The notes: generated by a model from the sequence alone, not told the origin. Counted from the first letter of the stretch, positions 50,778 to 61,101 are shown. The stretch: DNA of 64,000 bases from Lishizhenia sp965656535 (GCA_965656535.1 CBFHKX010000002.1:186001-250000); one strand, 5' to 3'. A program made the numbers and translations.

Positions 50778-53297
50778 CTAAATTAACCCTTTAGAAGTTA
50801 AATATTCGTTCAAAGCAATTTCATCTGGTACTAAAACCTCTCTTGCTTTACTTCCTTTGAACGGACCAATTATGTTGTGAGCTTCTAGTTGATCTACAAT
50901 TCTTCCTGCTCTGTTATAGCCTAGTTTTAATTTACGTTGCAGTAAACTTGCAGATCCTTGTTGATGAATTACAATAATTCGAGCAGCTTCTACAAAGTTA
51001 CTATCTAAGTCATCCATGTCAACATCTCCACCTTGTTCCGCATTTTCATCTACATATTCAGGTAAAATTAACGCATCTGGATAAGCACGTTGATTCCCAA
51101 TGAAGTTACAAATATCTTCTACTTCTGGTGTGTCCACAAATCCACACTGCAAACGTATAGTTTCTGATCCGGTTGACATTAACATATCTCCTCTACCAAT
51201 TAATTGATTTGCTCCAGAGCCGTCTAAGATGGTTTTAGAATCTATAGAAGATTGAACTCTAAAGGCAATTCTTGCTGGGAAATTGGCTTTAATCATACCT
51301 GTAATTACATTTACAGATGGTCTTTGTGTTGCTACGATTAAGTGAATTCCAATGGCACGAGCAAGTTGAGCTATTCTGGCAATAGGATGTTCAACTTCTT
51401 TACCGGCCGTCATAATTAAATCTGCAAACTCATCTATCAATACTACGATGTAGGGTAAGTAGCGGTGACCATTTTCTGGGTTTAATTTTCTTTTTATAAA
51501 CTTGGCGTTATACTCTTTTATATTTCTTACTTGAGCATTTTTGAGTAATTCATAACGCGCGTCCATTTCAACACAAAGCGAGTTTAAAGTAGCTACAACT
51601 TTAGAAGTGTCGGTAATAATCGGTTCTTCTTCTCCTGGTAGTTTAGCTAAAAAGTGACGCTCAATTTTGTTGAATAAGGTTAATTCCACTTTCTTAGGAT
51701 CAACCAATACAAATTTTACCTGCGCAGGGTGTTTTTTATAGAGTAAAGAAACTAGTATCGCATTTAATCCAACAGACTTACCTTGTCCGGTAGCACCAGC
51801 AACAAGTAAGTGAGGCATTTTAGCCAAATCAAAAGTAAAGGTTTCATTGGTAATTGTTTTTCCCATCACAATAGGAAGTTCGGCATCTGAATTCTGAAAC
51901 TTTTCTGAGGCAATCAAAGAGCGCATGCTTACCATGTCAGGTTTAGAATTCGGAACCTCAATACCAATAGTTCCTTTTCCAGGTATAGGAGCAATTATAC
52001 GTATTCCTAAAGCAGCTAAGCTCAAAGCAATGTCGTCTTCTAAGTTTTTAATCTTGGAAATTCTTACACCAGGTGCCGGTACAATTTCATATAAGGTTAC
52101 AGTGGGACCAATAGTAGCTTTTATTTTAGAAATTTCGATTTTATAATGTGCTAAGGTTTCTACAATCTTGTTTTTGTTGCTTTCTAACTCAGCTTTATCT
52201 ACCTCTATTTTACCAGAACCATACTTTTTCAATAAATCTATTCCAGGAAGCGTGTAGCTTGCTAAGTCGAGTTTAGGATCGTATTCTCCAAATTCCTCTG
52301 CTAAATCTCTTACTTCATTATCGGTAAGTTTATCTTCTTCTTTGGGTACTTCTACCTCAAATTCGTCTTCTTTCTCTGTAGTGTTTTCAACCTCAAAGTC
52401 GTCACTTTTATTTTCTTCTTCAGTAACTTCAATAATTAAGCTACTTTCCGCTTCCTTTTCAGTTTCTTCGATTATCAAATCTTGTTCTTTTTCTTCCTCG
52501 TCTTGTTCAGAAAAATTAATTTCGTTTACTTCGTCTTCAGGTTTTATTTCTTCGTCTTTAATCGTATTTACGATACGAATATCATTTACTGCCGAACTGT
52601 TTGTATTCTCATCGTCCTCTTCTTCAAGTGTTTCTTTTGTGAGGTTCAGTTTTTGGCGTAGTGCCTTGAAATCTGGATTAAATAACGCAACAATAGCAAC
52701 AAAAAGAAGCACAAGAATAAACAAGAAAGTACCCACGGCACCTATACTTTGGTACAACCATTCGTTGGCGTAAAAACCAAATGCTCCTCCTAAGTAGTTT
52801 ACTTGACTAGCAAAAAATCCAAAGAAAATAGAAACCCACACAATTGCAACAAAAGTGATTAGTGTACTTCTGCGAATAGATGCAATTTTGATGTTAAATA
52901 ATAAGCGGAAACCGTAATTAAAAAGTAAAAAGCAAAATCCAAATGAGGCAATACCAAACCATTTGAAAACAACTAGGTGCGATATCCAAGCGCCAAATCT
53001 TCCTAAAATATTTGAAACTGGAGCAACCTCATCTTCAAAAAGAAACGTAAAGAGTCCTTTATTGAGTACTAAGTTTTGGTCTTCTTTCCAACTGAACAGG
53101 TAAGAAATACAAGCAAAAAGTAAAAAGAGAGAAAACAGTAAAAGGATAGATCCAGTAATGGTTTTCGTTTTTCTTTTATCTACATTTAACTTAAACCTGC
53201 TTAAAATACCCGCTTTATCTTTGGCCTTTTTATAAGAGGTAGATTTTTTATTTGAGGTTTTTTTACTCGTATTTTTTAACGTATTTCCTTTCGCCAT
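50778..53297 (-). CDS. ftsK: DNA translocase FtsK/SpoIIIE
   Basis: 839 residues. Four N-terminal membrane helices (to about residue 210) anchor it at the septum. A strongly acidic linker of about 120 residues (EEEDDENTNSS, EEKEQDLIIEETEKEAES) follows. The motor has Walker A AGATGQGKS and Walker B YIVVLIDEFADL, and the gamma DNA-reading domain is at the C-terminus (GSASLLQRKLKLGYNRAGRI). FtsK pumps DNA and activates XerCD at dif. The promoter candidate is TATCTTCG on the minus strand at 53317-53324. Confidence 0.97.
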   Translation of the reverse strand: MAKGNTLKNTSKKTSNKKSTSYKKAKDKAGILSRFKLNVDKRKTKTITGSILLLFSLFLLFACISYLFSWKEDQNLVLNKGLFTFLFEDEVAPVSNILGRFGAWISHLVVFKWFGIASFGFCFLLFNYGFRLLFNIKIASIRRSTLITFVAIVWVSIFFGFFASQVNYLGGAFGFYANEWLYQSIGAVGTFLFILVLLFVAIVALFNPDFKALRQKLNLTKETLEEEDDENTNSSAVNDIRIVNTIKDEEIKPEDEVNEINFSEQDEEEKEQDLIIEETEKEAESSLIIEVTEEENKSDDFEVENTTEKEDEFEVEVPKEEDKLTDNEVRDLAEEFGEYDPKLDLASYTLPGIDLLKKYGSGKIEVDKAELESNKNKIVETLAHYKIEISKIKATIGPTVTLYEIVPAPGVRISKIKNLEDDIALSLAALGIRIIAPIPGKGTIGIEVPNSKPDMVSMRSLIASEKFQNSDAELPIVMGKTITNETFTFDLAKMPHLLVAGATGQGKSVGLNAILVSLLYKKHPAQVKFVLVDPKKVELTLFNKIERHFLAKLPGEEEPIITDTSKVVATLNSLCVEMDARYELLKNAQVRNIKEYNAKFIKRKLNPENGHRYLPYIVVLIDEFADLIMTAGKEVEHPIARIAQLARAIGIHLIVATQRPSVNVITGMIKANFPARIAFRVQSSIDSKTILDGSGANQLIGRGDMLMSTGSETIRLQCGFVDTPEVEDICNFIGNQRAYPDALILPEYVDENAEQGGDVDMDDLDSNFVEAARIIVIHQQGSASLLQRKLKLGYNRAGRIVDQLEAHNIIGPFKGSKAREVLVPDEIALNEYLTSKGLI

Positions 53298-53389
53298 TTT
53301 TCCTTTTGATATCTTACGAAGATAAGGTTAAACCAAGTATTTTAAAGCCAAAATTATTCAAAGCATTAACAGTAGTATGTTAATCTAAT

Positions 53390-54052
53390 TTACTGTGGCT
53401 CTTCGACCTTGATTAACTCCATAAAATCGGTTACAGAAATTTTAGTGTAGTCAGAAGGAATACCGAAGGTGTCCAGAGGTATAGTCTTTTCCTCTATGGA
53501 GACAAGTTTATATTGTAATTTTTCGCCTTTCACAAAAATGGTGTATTCAACAGGTAAACCTTTTAGTCCAGGAATTGCAGAAGAATAATCGTGCGAAATA
53601 TCCTTAAAATAATACATTTCTATTTCTTCTGGTTGATCTACTATTTTCACCAAAGCGCGGTTTGCTTTTTTGCCTGCAATCGTTTTCTTGCCGAGTTTGT
53701 AGTCAAAACTGTATTTTTCATTTAGCTTATCTAAACTATCAGGAACAGACTGGATGGCATATTTTTCTCCAAACATATCTACAAGTGTATACGCTTTGTT
53801 TTTAGGAATATGTTTAATAAAAACCTGCTTTCCGAGCGGTGTAAAGCTTTCAGCTCTCAATAAACTATCCTTGGCATATATAATTTGATATTTTGAACTA
53901 TCAGCGGGTTGTTTGGCTTCTTTTCCTACAAAAATTTCATACACAAGTTTGCCTTCAAATCTTTTGGTTACGTGCTTGGGCGCAGAACAAGAAGTTTGGG
54001 TTGACGCGATAATAACTAGCGTTACGAATAAAAAAAGAATGGTTTTATGCAT
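53390..54052 (-). CDS. Lipoprotein of unknown function, DUF4412-like
   Basis: 220 residues with a lipoprotein leader ending in STQTSC (cysteine 22). The mature part starts RFEGKLVYEIFV and contains YAIQSVPDSLDKLNEKYSFD and a KTIAGKKANRALV segment, a pattern I associate with DUF4412/GLPDLI-type Bacteroidota lipoproteins. No catalytic residues are apparent. It lies upstream of ftsK on the same strand with a gap of about 90 bases. Confidence 0.65.
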   Translation of the reverse strand: MHKTILFLFVTLVIIASTQTSCSAPKHVTKRFEGKLVYEIFVGKEAKQPADSSKYQIIYAKDSLLRAESFTPLGKQVFIKHIPKNKAYTLVDMFGEKYAIQSVPDSLDKLNEKYSFDYKLGKKTIAGKKANRALVKIVDQPEEIEMYYFKDISHDYSSAIPGLKGLPVEYTIFVKGEKLQYKLVSIEEKTIPLDTFGIPSDYTKISVTDFMELIKVEEPQ

Positions 54053-54220
54053 TGTTTTGTGGTGTTAAATATCATGTAAAGTTAAACGCTTATTTCAATT
54101 TTCAATAAGGTTTTTTAATTGTGTTTTGCCGTTGAATCATGTCATTTGAAAAAAACGGAAAAAGGTACTGTTGTTTATAAGTAAAAAATGGAATTCCGTA
54201 ACAGATACTTGTCTCTTTAT

Positions 54221-54251
54221 TTGCTTTAACACGTGCTAAAAATTACTTTTG
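54221..54251 (+). promoter_or_regulatory. Promoter of the arginase-argS operon
   Basis: TTG (54221-54223) and TACTTTTG (54244-54251) are exactly 20 bases apart, 19 bases before the arginase ATG. Confidence 0.65.
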
Positions 54252-54270
54252 ACTCACAAATTCAATCGGT

Positions 54271-55230
54271 ATGTCAAGAAAAATTTCCTTAATCATAAAT
54301 GAGTCAGAAATTACAGCAGGTACAAGAGGTTCTTCTCTAGGTCCACAAGCCATGAAAGTAGCTGCAAGAAACAAAGGCAGCAAGCTATTTGGTAAGTATC
54401 CAACTAAAACAATAGAAACAGAAAACCATCTTTTAGATGATGATGTTAAATATCCGAAAGGAAAAAGAATTCACGGTTTAGTTAAGATTTATGAAAGAGT
54501 AGCAGAAGCTGTTTCTAATACTAGGCAAAAAGGTGATTTTACGCTTGTTTGTGCTGCAGATCATGGCTCTGCGGGTGGTACAATTGCAGGATTAAAAATG
54601 GCAAATCCAAGTAATAGAATTGGAGTACTCTGGATAGATGCGCATGGAGATTTACACACGCCGTACACAACACCTTCTGGTAATATGCACGGTATGCCTT
54701 TGTCTACAGCACTTGCCGAAAATAATTTAGAATCAAAAATAAATGACATTAATGTTGATACTGCAGAAATGTGGGACAAGCTTAAAAATATTGGTGGAAT
54801 TGCTCCGAAAATTAAAGATACAGATCTTGCCTTTATAGGTGTGAGAGATGTAGAACAACCGGAGGTTGAACTAATGGCACGACGCAACATCAAGAACTTT
54901 ATGGTTGCAGAGCTTAGAGAGAAATCTGTAAATACCGTAATCACTGAATTAGAAGAAAAATACAAGGACTGCGACGAAATTTATGTTTCTTTTGACGTAG
55001 ACTCTATGGATCCAAAACATACTTCGCATGGCACAGGAACTCCAGTCGATAATGGCTTAACCCCAGATGAAGCTGAACAAATTTTATTACACTTTGCAAA
55101 TCATAATAAGGTAAATTGTATTGAGTTTGTGGAGGTAAATCCATGTTTAGATGAGAAAACAAATAAAATGGCAGAAATTGCTTTTGATTTATTTGAAAAA
55201 GTTGCCAATACAGTAAATCCAGAAGGATAG
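54271..55230 (+). CDS. Arginase-family hydrolase
   Basis: 319 residues. The metal-binding motifs of the ureohydrolase fold are present: CAADHGSAGGT (the usual GGDHS, altered but keeping Asp-His), WIDAHGDLHTP and SFDVDSMDPKHTS. The C-terminal FVEVNPCLDEKTNKMAEIAF is typical of arginase. It probably splits arginine to ornithine and urea, although related enzymes act on agmatine or formiminoglutamate. argS starts three bases later, so arginine breakdown and charging of tRNA-Arg are transcribed together. Confidence 0.85.
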   Translation: MSRKISLIINESEITAGTRGSSLGPQAMKVAARNKGSKLFGKYPTKTIETENHLLDDDVKYPKGKRIHGLVKIYERVAEAVSNTRQKGDFTLVCAADHGSAGGTIAGLKMANPSNRIGVLWIDAHGDLHTPYTTPSGNMHGMPLSTALAENNLESKINDINVDTAEMWDKLKNIGGIAPKIKDTDLAFIGVRDVEQPEVELMARRNIKNFMVAELREKSVNTVITELEEKYKDCDEIYVSFDVDSMDPKHTSHGTGTPVDNGLTPDEAEQILLHFANHNKVNCIEFVEVNPCLDEKTNKMAEIAFDLFEKVANTVNPEG

Positions 55231-55233
55231 AAA

Positions 55234-57135
55234 ATGGAAAATCAGATTAAAAAAGCTCTTTTAGAAGGTGCTAACGATATATTTGGAATTGAGATTGACG
55301 AGAAATTAATTCAGTTTCAGAAAACAAGAAAAGATTTTGAAGGAGATATTACTCTGGTTACTTTTCCTTTTGTGAAAATCTTGAAAACGAGTCCAGAAGT
55401 TGCTGGAGAAAAAATAGGTGTTTTCCTAAAAGAAGAAATCGATTTTGTAGAAGGTTTTAACGTAGTTAAAGGATTCTTAAACTTAGTAATAAGCAACGAT
55501 TACTGGCTTGAAGAGCTAGAAAAGTTGAACGTCGATGCTAATTTTGGTTATAAAAAACCAAATTCTGGCAATACGTATATGGTAGAATATTCTTCTCCAA
55601 ATACCAATAAACCTTTACACTTAGGTCACCTAAGAAATAACTTTTTAGGTTATTCTGTAGCAGAGATTTTAAAGGCTAACGGACACAAAGTAGTAAAAAC
55701 TCAAATTGTGAATGACAGAGGTATTCACATCTGTAAAAGTATGTTGGCTTGGAGTAAGTTTGCTCCAGAAGATGCAAAAGGACAAAAAGAAACTCCGCAA
55801 AATACAGGCGTTAAAGGAGATCATTTTGTAGGTAAGTATTACGTTGAGTTTGAAAACCAACTAATGAAAGAAGCCGTTGCTTTGGCGAAAGATAAATTAG
55901 CCGAAAACGCTTTTAATGAAGAAGATACAGGGAAATTAAATAAACTATTTGAGCTTTTTAACGCTACTTCTAGAGAAGAAGACAAGTCTAAATTTATGAA
56001 ACTGCAAAGCAAAATTGCAGAATTTACAAAGGCCGACACAGATCTTTTGAGAGAAGCACAAGATATGCTTGTAAAATGGGAAGCAAAAGATCCACAGACC
56101 TATCTACTGTGGAGTACCATGAACGGTTGGGTATACGAAGGATTTGCTTCTACCTACTATAGAATGGGTGTTAATTTTGATAAAATGTATTATGAATCTG
56201 ACACCTATATTATTGGTAAAGATTTGGTTTTAGAAGGATTAACAAAAGGTGTTTTTTATAAAAAAGAAGACGGTTCTGTTTGGATAGATTTAACAGATGA
56301 AGGTTTGGACGAGAAGTTATTGTTGCGTGGAGATGGTACGGCTGTTTACATGACACAAGATTTAGGAACAGCTTTCGATAGATTTAGAGATTATCCAGAT
56401 TTAAACGGAATTGTTTACACCGTAGGTAACGAGCAAGATTACCATTTTAAAGTATTGTTTTTAGTACTTAAAAAATTAGGCTACAGCTGGGCAGAAAGTT
56501 GCTACCATTTGTCTTACGGAATGGTTGATTTACCAGAAGGTAAAATGAAATCTAGAGAAGGTAAAGTGGTAGACGCCGATGATTTAATGCAAGATGTAGT
56601 AAATGATGCATTAGAAAGTACCAAAGAACGTGGACATCTAGATGGCATGACCGACAAAGAAATTCTTGACCTTGCAGAAATAATAGGTATGGGAGGTTTA
56701 AAATATTTCTTGTTAAAAGTAGATCCGCAAAAAAGAATGAAGTTTGACCCAAAAGAGTCGGTAGATTTAAACGGGAATACAGCTCCATTTATACAATATG
56801 CACACGCAAGAATTCAATCTCTATTAGCTAAAATAAAAAATACAGGCAATTTTAACACTTCTGAATTTGACTCAAAAGCAAAAGAGTTAATTAAATTAAT
56901 GACAGAGTATCCAGAAACAATTAGCGAAGCAGGAAAAAATCACTCACCAGCGTTAATTGCAAACTACACTTTTGAATTGGTTAAAACCTACAACAATTTT
57001 TATCAAAGCGTTTATATTTCGCAAGAAGAGAACGAAACCTTAAAGAATTTCTATCTTGTATTAAGTGAAAATGTTGCTAAAATAATTAAGTCGGCCATGA
57101 TACTTTTAGGAGTTAATGTGCCAGATAAGATGTAA
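55234..57135 (+). CDS. argS: Arginyl-tRNA synthetase
   Basis: 633 residues. The N-terminal Arg-S domain is followed by the class I signature PNTNKPLHLGHLRNNFLGYS (HLGH) and a KMSKS-equivalent GKMKSREGKVV. A DALR anticodon-binding domain closes the protein. It charges tRNA-Arg. It follows the arginase gene by three bases and is ended by a 12-bp-stem terminator. Confidence 0.97.
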   Translation: MENQIKKALLEGANDIFGIEIDEKLIQFQKTRKDFEGDITLVTFPFVKILKTSPEVAGEKIGVFLKEEIDFVEGFNVVKGFLNLVISNDYWLEELEKLNVDANFGYKKPNSGNTYMVEYSSPNTNKPLHLGHLRNNFLGYSVAEILKANGHKVVKTQIVNDRGIHICKSMLAWSKFAPEDAKGQKETPQNTGVKGDHFVGKYYVEFENQLMKEAVALAKDKLAENAFNEEDTGKLNKLFELFNATSREEDKSKFMKLQSKIAEFTKADTDLLREAQDMLVKWEAKDPQTYLLWSTMNGWVYEGFASTYYRMGVNFDKMYYESDTYIIGKDLVLEGLTKGVFYKKEDGSVWIDLTDEGLDEKLLLRGDGTAVYMTQDLGTAFDRFRDYPDLNGIVYTVGNEQDYHFKVLFLVLKKLGYSWAESCYHLSYGMVDLPEGKMKSREGKVVDADDLMQDVVNDALESTKERGHLDGMTDKEILDLAEIIGMGGLKYFLLKVDPQKRMKFDPKESVDLNGNTAPFIQYAHARIQSLLAKIKNTGNFNTSEFDSKAKELIKLMTEYPETISEAGKNHSPALIANYTFELVKTYNNFYQSVYISQEENETLKNFYLVLSENVAKIIKSAMILLGVNVPDKM

Positions 57136-57172
57136 CGGCACTTGTAATTACCGAGCTTATAAGAATAGTTTA

Positions 57173-57207
57173 AAATGGTTACTTTATTACAAGTAACCAT
57201 TTCTATT
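57173..57207 (+). terminator. Rho-independent terminator after argS
   Basis: AAATGGTTACTT (57173-57184) pairs perfectly with AAGTAACCATTT (57191-57202) around TATTAC, followed by a T-rich tail. Confidence 0.85.
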
Positions 57208-57292
57208 TAGTGTAGTTTTTTCTTTAAATCAATTAAAAAATCTCACAAAGCTATTTTCCTTCTTCAATAACAAATTTCCAATCTCAAATTAA

Positions 57293-57300
57293 TATCTTAG
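57293..57300 (+). promoter_or_regulatory. Weak -7 promoter element of the GlmU-like gene
   Basis: TATCTTAG resembles TAnnTTTG with one mismatch and is four bases before the ATG, the same spacing as at rimO and ribD. Confidence 0.4.
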
Positions 57301-57304
57301 CAAC

Positions 57305-58471
57305 ATGAATATAGTTTTACACGATTTAAATAATCATCTCACCTTTGCTCCGCTGACTTTAACCAGACCAGTTGGAAATTTAAGAACAGGTATGTTCACA
57401 AATGATGAACGTTGTAAAATGTATTTTCCCGATGTTGAAGTTGGGTATGAAACACAAAACTATCTCGCAAGCAAATTTAAAAATGTTGCATATTCAACCA
57501 GTACTATTCATATAGATGCAACTGTAATTTTAACTCAAGATTTAGCCTTGCTTCTTGCAGATTTAAAAGAAGGAGAAGCAATTTCATATAATCATAAAGT
57601 TATTGCTGCAAAAAGTTCTGCTGATAGCTTAGGTAAGGAGAGTAAACAAGAGAATACACTAAATACAGTGTTGCAACTTAATTATCGGTGGGATATTTTT
57701 CAGAAAAATGCAGAAATTCTTAGATCAGATTTCCACTATTACACCCGTCACAAACAATCTTCTCCGCTTTCGCCAACCAATACAATTATCGGAGATCAAG
57801 CTCAAATTTTCTTAGAAAAAGGTGCAAAAGTAGAAGCCTGTATATTAAATACTACTGGCGGACCAATTTACCTTGATAAAGATGCAGAGATTATGGAAGG
57901 TTCCGTTGTAAGAGGTGGTTTAGCCATGGCAGAATCATCTGCCTTAAAATTGGCTACTAAAGTATATGGTGCAACCTCTCTTGGTCCGCATTGTAAAGTA
58001 GGCGGAGAGGTGAACAACGTAGTTTTTCAAGCGTATTCAAACAAAGGGCACGATGGTTTTTTAGGCAACTCGGTAATTGGAGAGTGGTGCAATTTAGGTG
58101 CAGATACAAATTGCTCTAACCTTAAAAATAACTACGGTTTAGTAAGTGCCTACAGTTATCTTTCTAAAGAAATAGAAAAAACAGAAGTACAATTTATGGG
58201 ATTAGTAATGGGAGATCATTCTAAATCTGCAATTAATACAATGTTTAACACGGCGACGGTTACAGGCGTTTGTGCAAACATTTTTGGTAGTGGTTTTCCA
58301 TCTAAATATGTTCCCTCCTTTACTTGGGGAGGTATAGAAAAATCAGTTCCCTTTAAATTAGAAAAAGCTTTTGAAGTTGCGCAAAACATGATGGGGAGAA
58401 GAAAAATAGAACTCACGCAGCTAGATAAAGACATTTTACAATTTATTGCTGACAATTACGGACTGAAATAA
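57305..58471 (+). CDS. GlmU-like sugar-nucleotidyltransferase family protein
   Basis: 388 residues. The N-terminal half starts FAPLTLTRPVGNLRTGM, and the C-terminal half is a left-handed beta-helix of hexapeptide repeats (YLDKDAEIMEGSVVRGGLAM, LGPHCKVGGEVNNVVFQAYS). This is the Bacteroidota family annotated as GlmU-related or putative sugar nucleotidyltransferase. True GlmU signature LAAGxGTRM is absent, so activity is uncertain. It is a single gene between argS and lon. Confidence 0.8.
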   Translation: MNIVLHDLNNHLTFAPLTLTRPVGNLRTGMFTNDERCKMYFPDVEVGYETQNYLASKFKNVAYSTSTIHIDATVILTQDLALLLADLKEGEAISYNHKVIAAKSSADSLGKESKQENTLNTVLQLNYRWDIFQKNAEILRSDFHYYTRHKQSSPLSPTNTIIGDQAQIFLEKGAKVEACILNTTGGPIYLDKDAEIMEGSVVRGGLAMAESSALKLATKVYGATSLGPHCKVGGEVNNVVFQAYSNKGHDGFLGNSVIGEWCNLGADTNCSNLKNNYGLVSAYSYLSKEIEKTEVQFMGLVMGDHSKSAINTMFNTATVTGVCANIFGSGFPSKYVPSFTWGGIEKSVPFKLEKAFEVAQNMMGRRKIELTQLDKDILQFIADNYGLK

Positions 58472-58609
58472 GACATAATTTCCGTTAATTTTCTTTGGCA
58501 CATCTGTTGCCTACATACTGAACATATTAAGGAGAACTTCGTTTTTTCTAATACACGATTTCACATTTAAGTTAAACTGACAGATTGGCGCAAGCCTACA
58601 AGATATATT

Positions 58610-61054
58610 ATGAGTAAAATTTTTGATGCTTTAAACGAATTTTCTGGTCCCATTGATGCAGATGCAGAATTTATACCTTTAATTACTCCAGAAGAAGAAG
58701 AAACAATGAACAATCAGGAGTTTGCTGATGAACTTCCAATTCTACCATTAAGAAATAACGTTTTATTTCCGGGTGTTGTAATTCCAATCACGGTAGGTAG
58801 AGATAAATCGATTAAATTAATACAGCATGCAAATGATTCAAATAAAATAATTGGTGTAGTATCTCAAAAAGATCAAATTGAGGAACGTCCAGAGTTTAAA
58901 GATTTGCATGAGATTGGTACAGTTGCACAAATTGTACGCATGCTTAAAATGCCAGATGGTTCTACAACCGTTATTATACAAGGTAAAAGAAGGTTTAAGT
59001 TAGAAACACCTGTGCAAACAGAGCCTTTTATGAGTGCCAAGGTTACTTATTTTAAAGAAACGAAAGCACCAGCAAAGGATAAAGAGTTTTTAGCAATTAT
59101 TGATACCATGAAGGATTTATCACTTCAGATTATCAAAGATTCTCCTAATATTCCCTCAGAAGCACAATTTGCAATTAAGAATATAGAAAGTCCCACTTTC
59201 TTAATGAATTTCATTTCTTCAAACATGAATGCAGATGTTGCTCAAAAGCAACAAATGTTAGAAGAAAGAGATTTAACTTCAAGAGCTATGAAGGTGTTAG
59301 AGCACCTCACAAAAGAAAAGCAGCAGTTAGAAATGCGCAACGAAATCCAAACACGCGTAAAGCAAGATATGGATAAGCAACAGCGCGAATATTATTTGCA
59401 CCAGCAAATGCGTACCATTCAAGATGAATTGGGTGGATCTCCTCAAGAGCTTGAGATAAAAAATATGCGCGAGCGTGCAGAAAAGAAAAAATGGAGCAAA
59501 AAAGTAGAGAAGATTTTTACGAAAGAAATTGAAAAACTACAACGCATGAATCCGCAAGCTGCAGAGTTTACGGTTCAGATGAATTATCTAGATCTTCTTT
59601 TAGAATTACCATGGAACGAGTATAGCAAAGATAATCTCAACTTAAAACACGCTAAAAAAGTGTTAGAAAGAGATCATTATGGCTTAGAGAAAGTAAAAGA
59701 GCGTATTTTAGAATATCTGGCAGTGCTTAAGCTTAAAAAAGATATGAAATCTCCAATTCTTTGTTTCTACGGACCTCCGGGAGTAGGTAAAACCTCTCTT
59801 GGTAAAAGTATTGCAGAAGCCTTAGGTAGAGAGTATGTAAGAATGTCGTTAGGTGGTGTGCACGACGAGAGTGAAATTCGTGGTCACCGGAAAACTTACA
59901 TTGGTGCAATGCCAGGTAGAGTAATGCAAAATATTAAAAAGGCAAAATCTTCTAATCCTGTTTTTGTTTTAGACGAGATTGATAAGTTAGGAAGATCTAA
60001 CCACGGCGATCCGTCTTCTGCCTTATTAGAGGTTTTAGATCCAGAACAAAACAGCGAGTTTTATGATAATTATGTAGAAACAGAATACGATTTATCCAAT
60101 GTTTTATTCATAGCAACCGCAAATGATTTAAGTTCTATTCAAGGTCCGTTAAGAGATAGAATGGAGATTATAGAAGTTAACGGTTACACGGTAGAAGAAA
60201 AGATAGAAATCGCTAAAAAACACTTAATTCCAAAGCAATTAGAAGGTCACGGTGTTAAGAAAGATCAATTCTCTATTAACAAAGCTGCTTTAGAAAAAGT
60301 GGTAGAAGAGTATACCTCAGAATCTGGAGTACGTGGGTTAGATAAAAAAGTATCTAAATTAGTTAGAAATAGAGCACGTCAAATTGCAATGGACGAGAAG
60401 TTTGATATTAAGATTAGTACAAAAGAACTAAAAACAATTCTTGGTCCGGGCAGAGGAAAAACAAAATACAATAATAATGATACAGCTGGTGTGGTTACAG
60501 GCTTGGCTTGGACCTCAGTTGGTGGAACAATTCTGTTTATAGAATCACTCATCACACAAGGAAAAGGCAAGTTAACCCTTACCGGAAATTTGGGAGATGT
60601 AATGAAAGAATCTGCCGTAATTGCATTAGAGTATTTAAAGGCAAATGCAAACTGGTTCAATTTAGATCAAAGTGTTTTTGAGCGTTACAATGTACATGTG
60701 CACGTTCCAGAAGGCGCAACACCAAAAGATGGTCCATCTGCAGGTATTACCATGTTAACCTCTTTGGCGAGTTTGTTTACCCAAAGAAAAGTGAAGAAAT
60801 ATTTAGCCATGACAGGCGAAATTACACTTAGAGGAGATGTTTTACCCGTTGGTGGAATAAAAGAGAAAATTTTAGCAGCAAAACGCGCTAAGATTAAAGA
60901 AATTATTTTGTGCGATAAAAATAGACAAGACGTAGAAGAAATTAAAGAAGACTATTTAAAAGGACTAAAATTTCACTTTGTAAGCTCTATGAAAGAAGTG
61001 TTAGATATTGCACTTTTAGACGAAAAAGTAAAGAAACCAGTAAATGTGGTTTAA
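58610..61054 (+). CDS. lon: ATP-dependent protease Lon
   Basis: 814 residues. The N-terminal substrate domain (LPILPLRNNVLFPGVVIPIT) is preceded by about 40 extra residues. The AAA module has Walker A GPPGVGKT (388-395) and HRKTYIGAMPGRV. The catalytic serine is Ser710 in PKDGPSAGITM with the lysine near 751 (GGIKEKILAA). Lon removes damaged proteins and many regulatory proteins, including type II antitoxins. A toxin-antitoxin pair begins 47 bases after it. Confidence 0.97.
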   Translation: MSKIFDALNEFSGPIDADAEFIPLITPEEEETMNNQEFADELPILPLRNNVLFPGVVIPITVGRDKSIKLIQHANDSNKIIGVVSQKDQIEERPEFKDLHEIGTVAQIVRMLKMPDGSTTVIIQGKRRFKLETPVQTEPFMSAKVTYFKETKAPAKDKEFLAIIDTMKDLSLQIIKDSPNIPSEAQFAIKNIESPTFLMNFISSNMNADVAQKQQMLEERDLTSRAMKVLEHLTKEKQQLEMRNEIQTRVKQDMDKQQREYYLHQQMRTIQDELGGSPQELEIKNMRERAEKKKWSKKVEKIFTKEIEKLQRMNPQAAEFTVQMNYLDLLLELPWNEYSKDNLNLKHAKKVLERDHYGLEKVKERILEYLAVLKLKKDMKSPILCFYGPPGVGKTSLGKSIAEALGREYVRMSLGGVHDESEIRGHRKTYIGAMPGRVMQNIKKAKSSNPVFVLDEIDKLGRSNHGDPSSALLEVLDPEQNSEFYDNYVETEYDLSNVLFIATANDLSSIQGPLRDRMEIIEVNGYTVEEKIEIAKKHLIPKQLEGHGVKKDQFSINKAALEKVVEEYTSESGVRGLDKKVSKLVRNRARQIAMDEKFDIKISTKELKTILGPGRGKTKYNNNDTAGVVTGLAWTSVGGTILFIESLITQGKGKLTLTGNLGDVMKESAVIALEYLKANANWFNLDQSVFERYNVHVHVPEGATPKDGPSAGITMLTSLASLFTQRKVKKYLAMTGEITLRGDVLPVGGIKEKILAAKRAKIKEIILCDKNRQDVEEIKEDYLKGLKFHFVSSMKEVLDIALLDEKVKKPVNVV

Positions 61055-61101
61055 GGTTACTACCATTTGATAAAAGTTAAATTATTTTGTAACTTTCAGC
61101 T

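Noticed and set aside
52342..52773. Plus-strand serine-rich open frame inside ftsK
   Set aside because: It is the antisense of the acidic Glu/Asp linker of FtsK; composition alone explains it.
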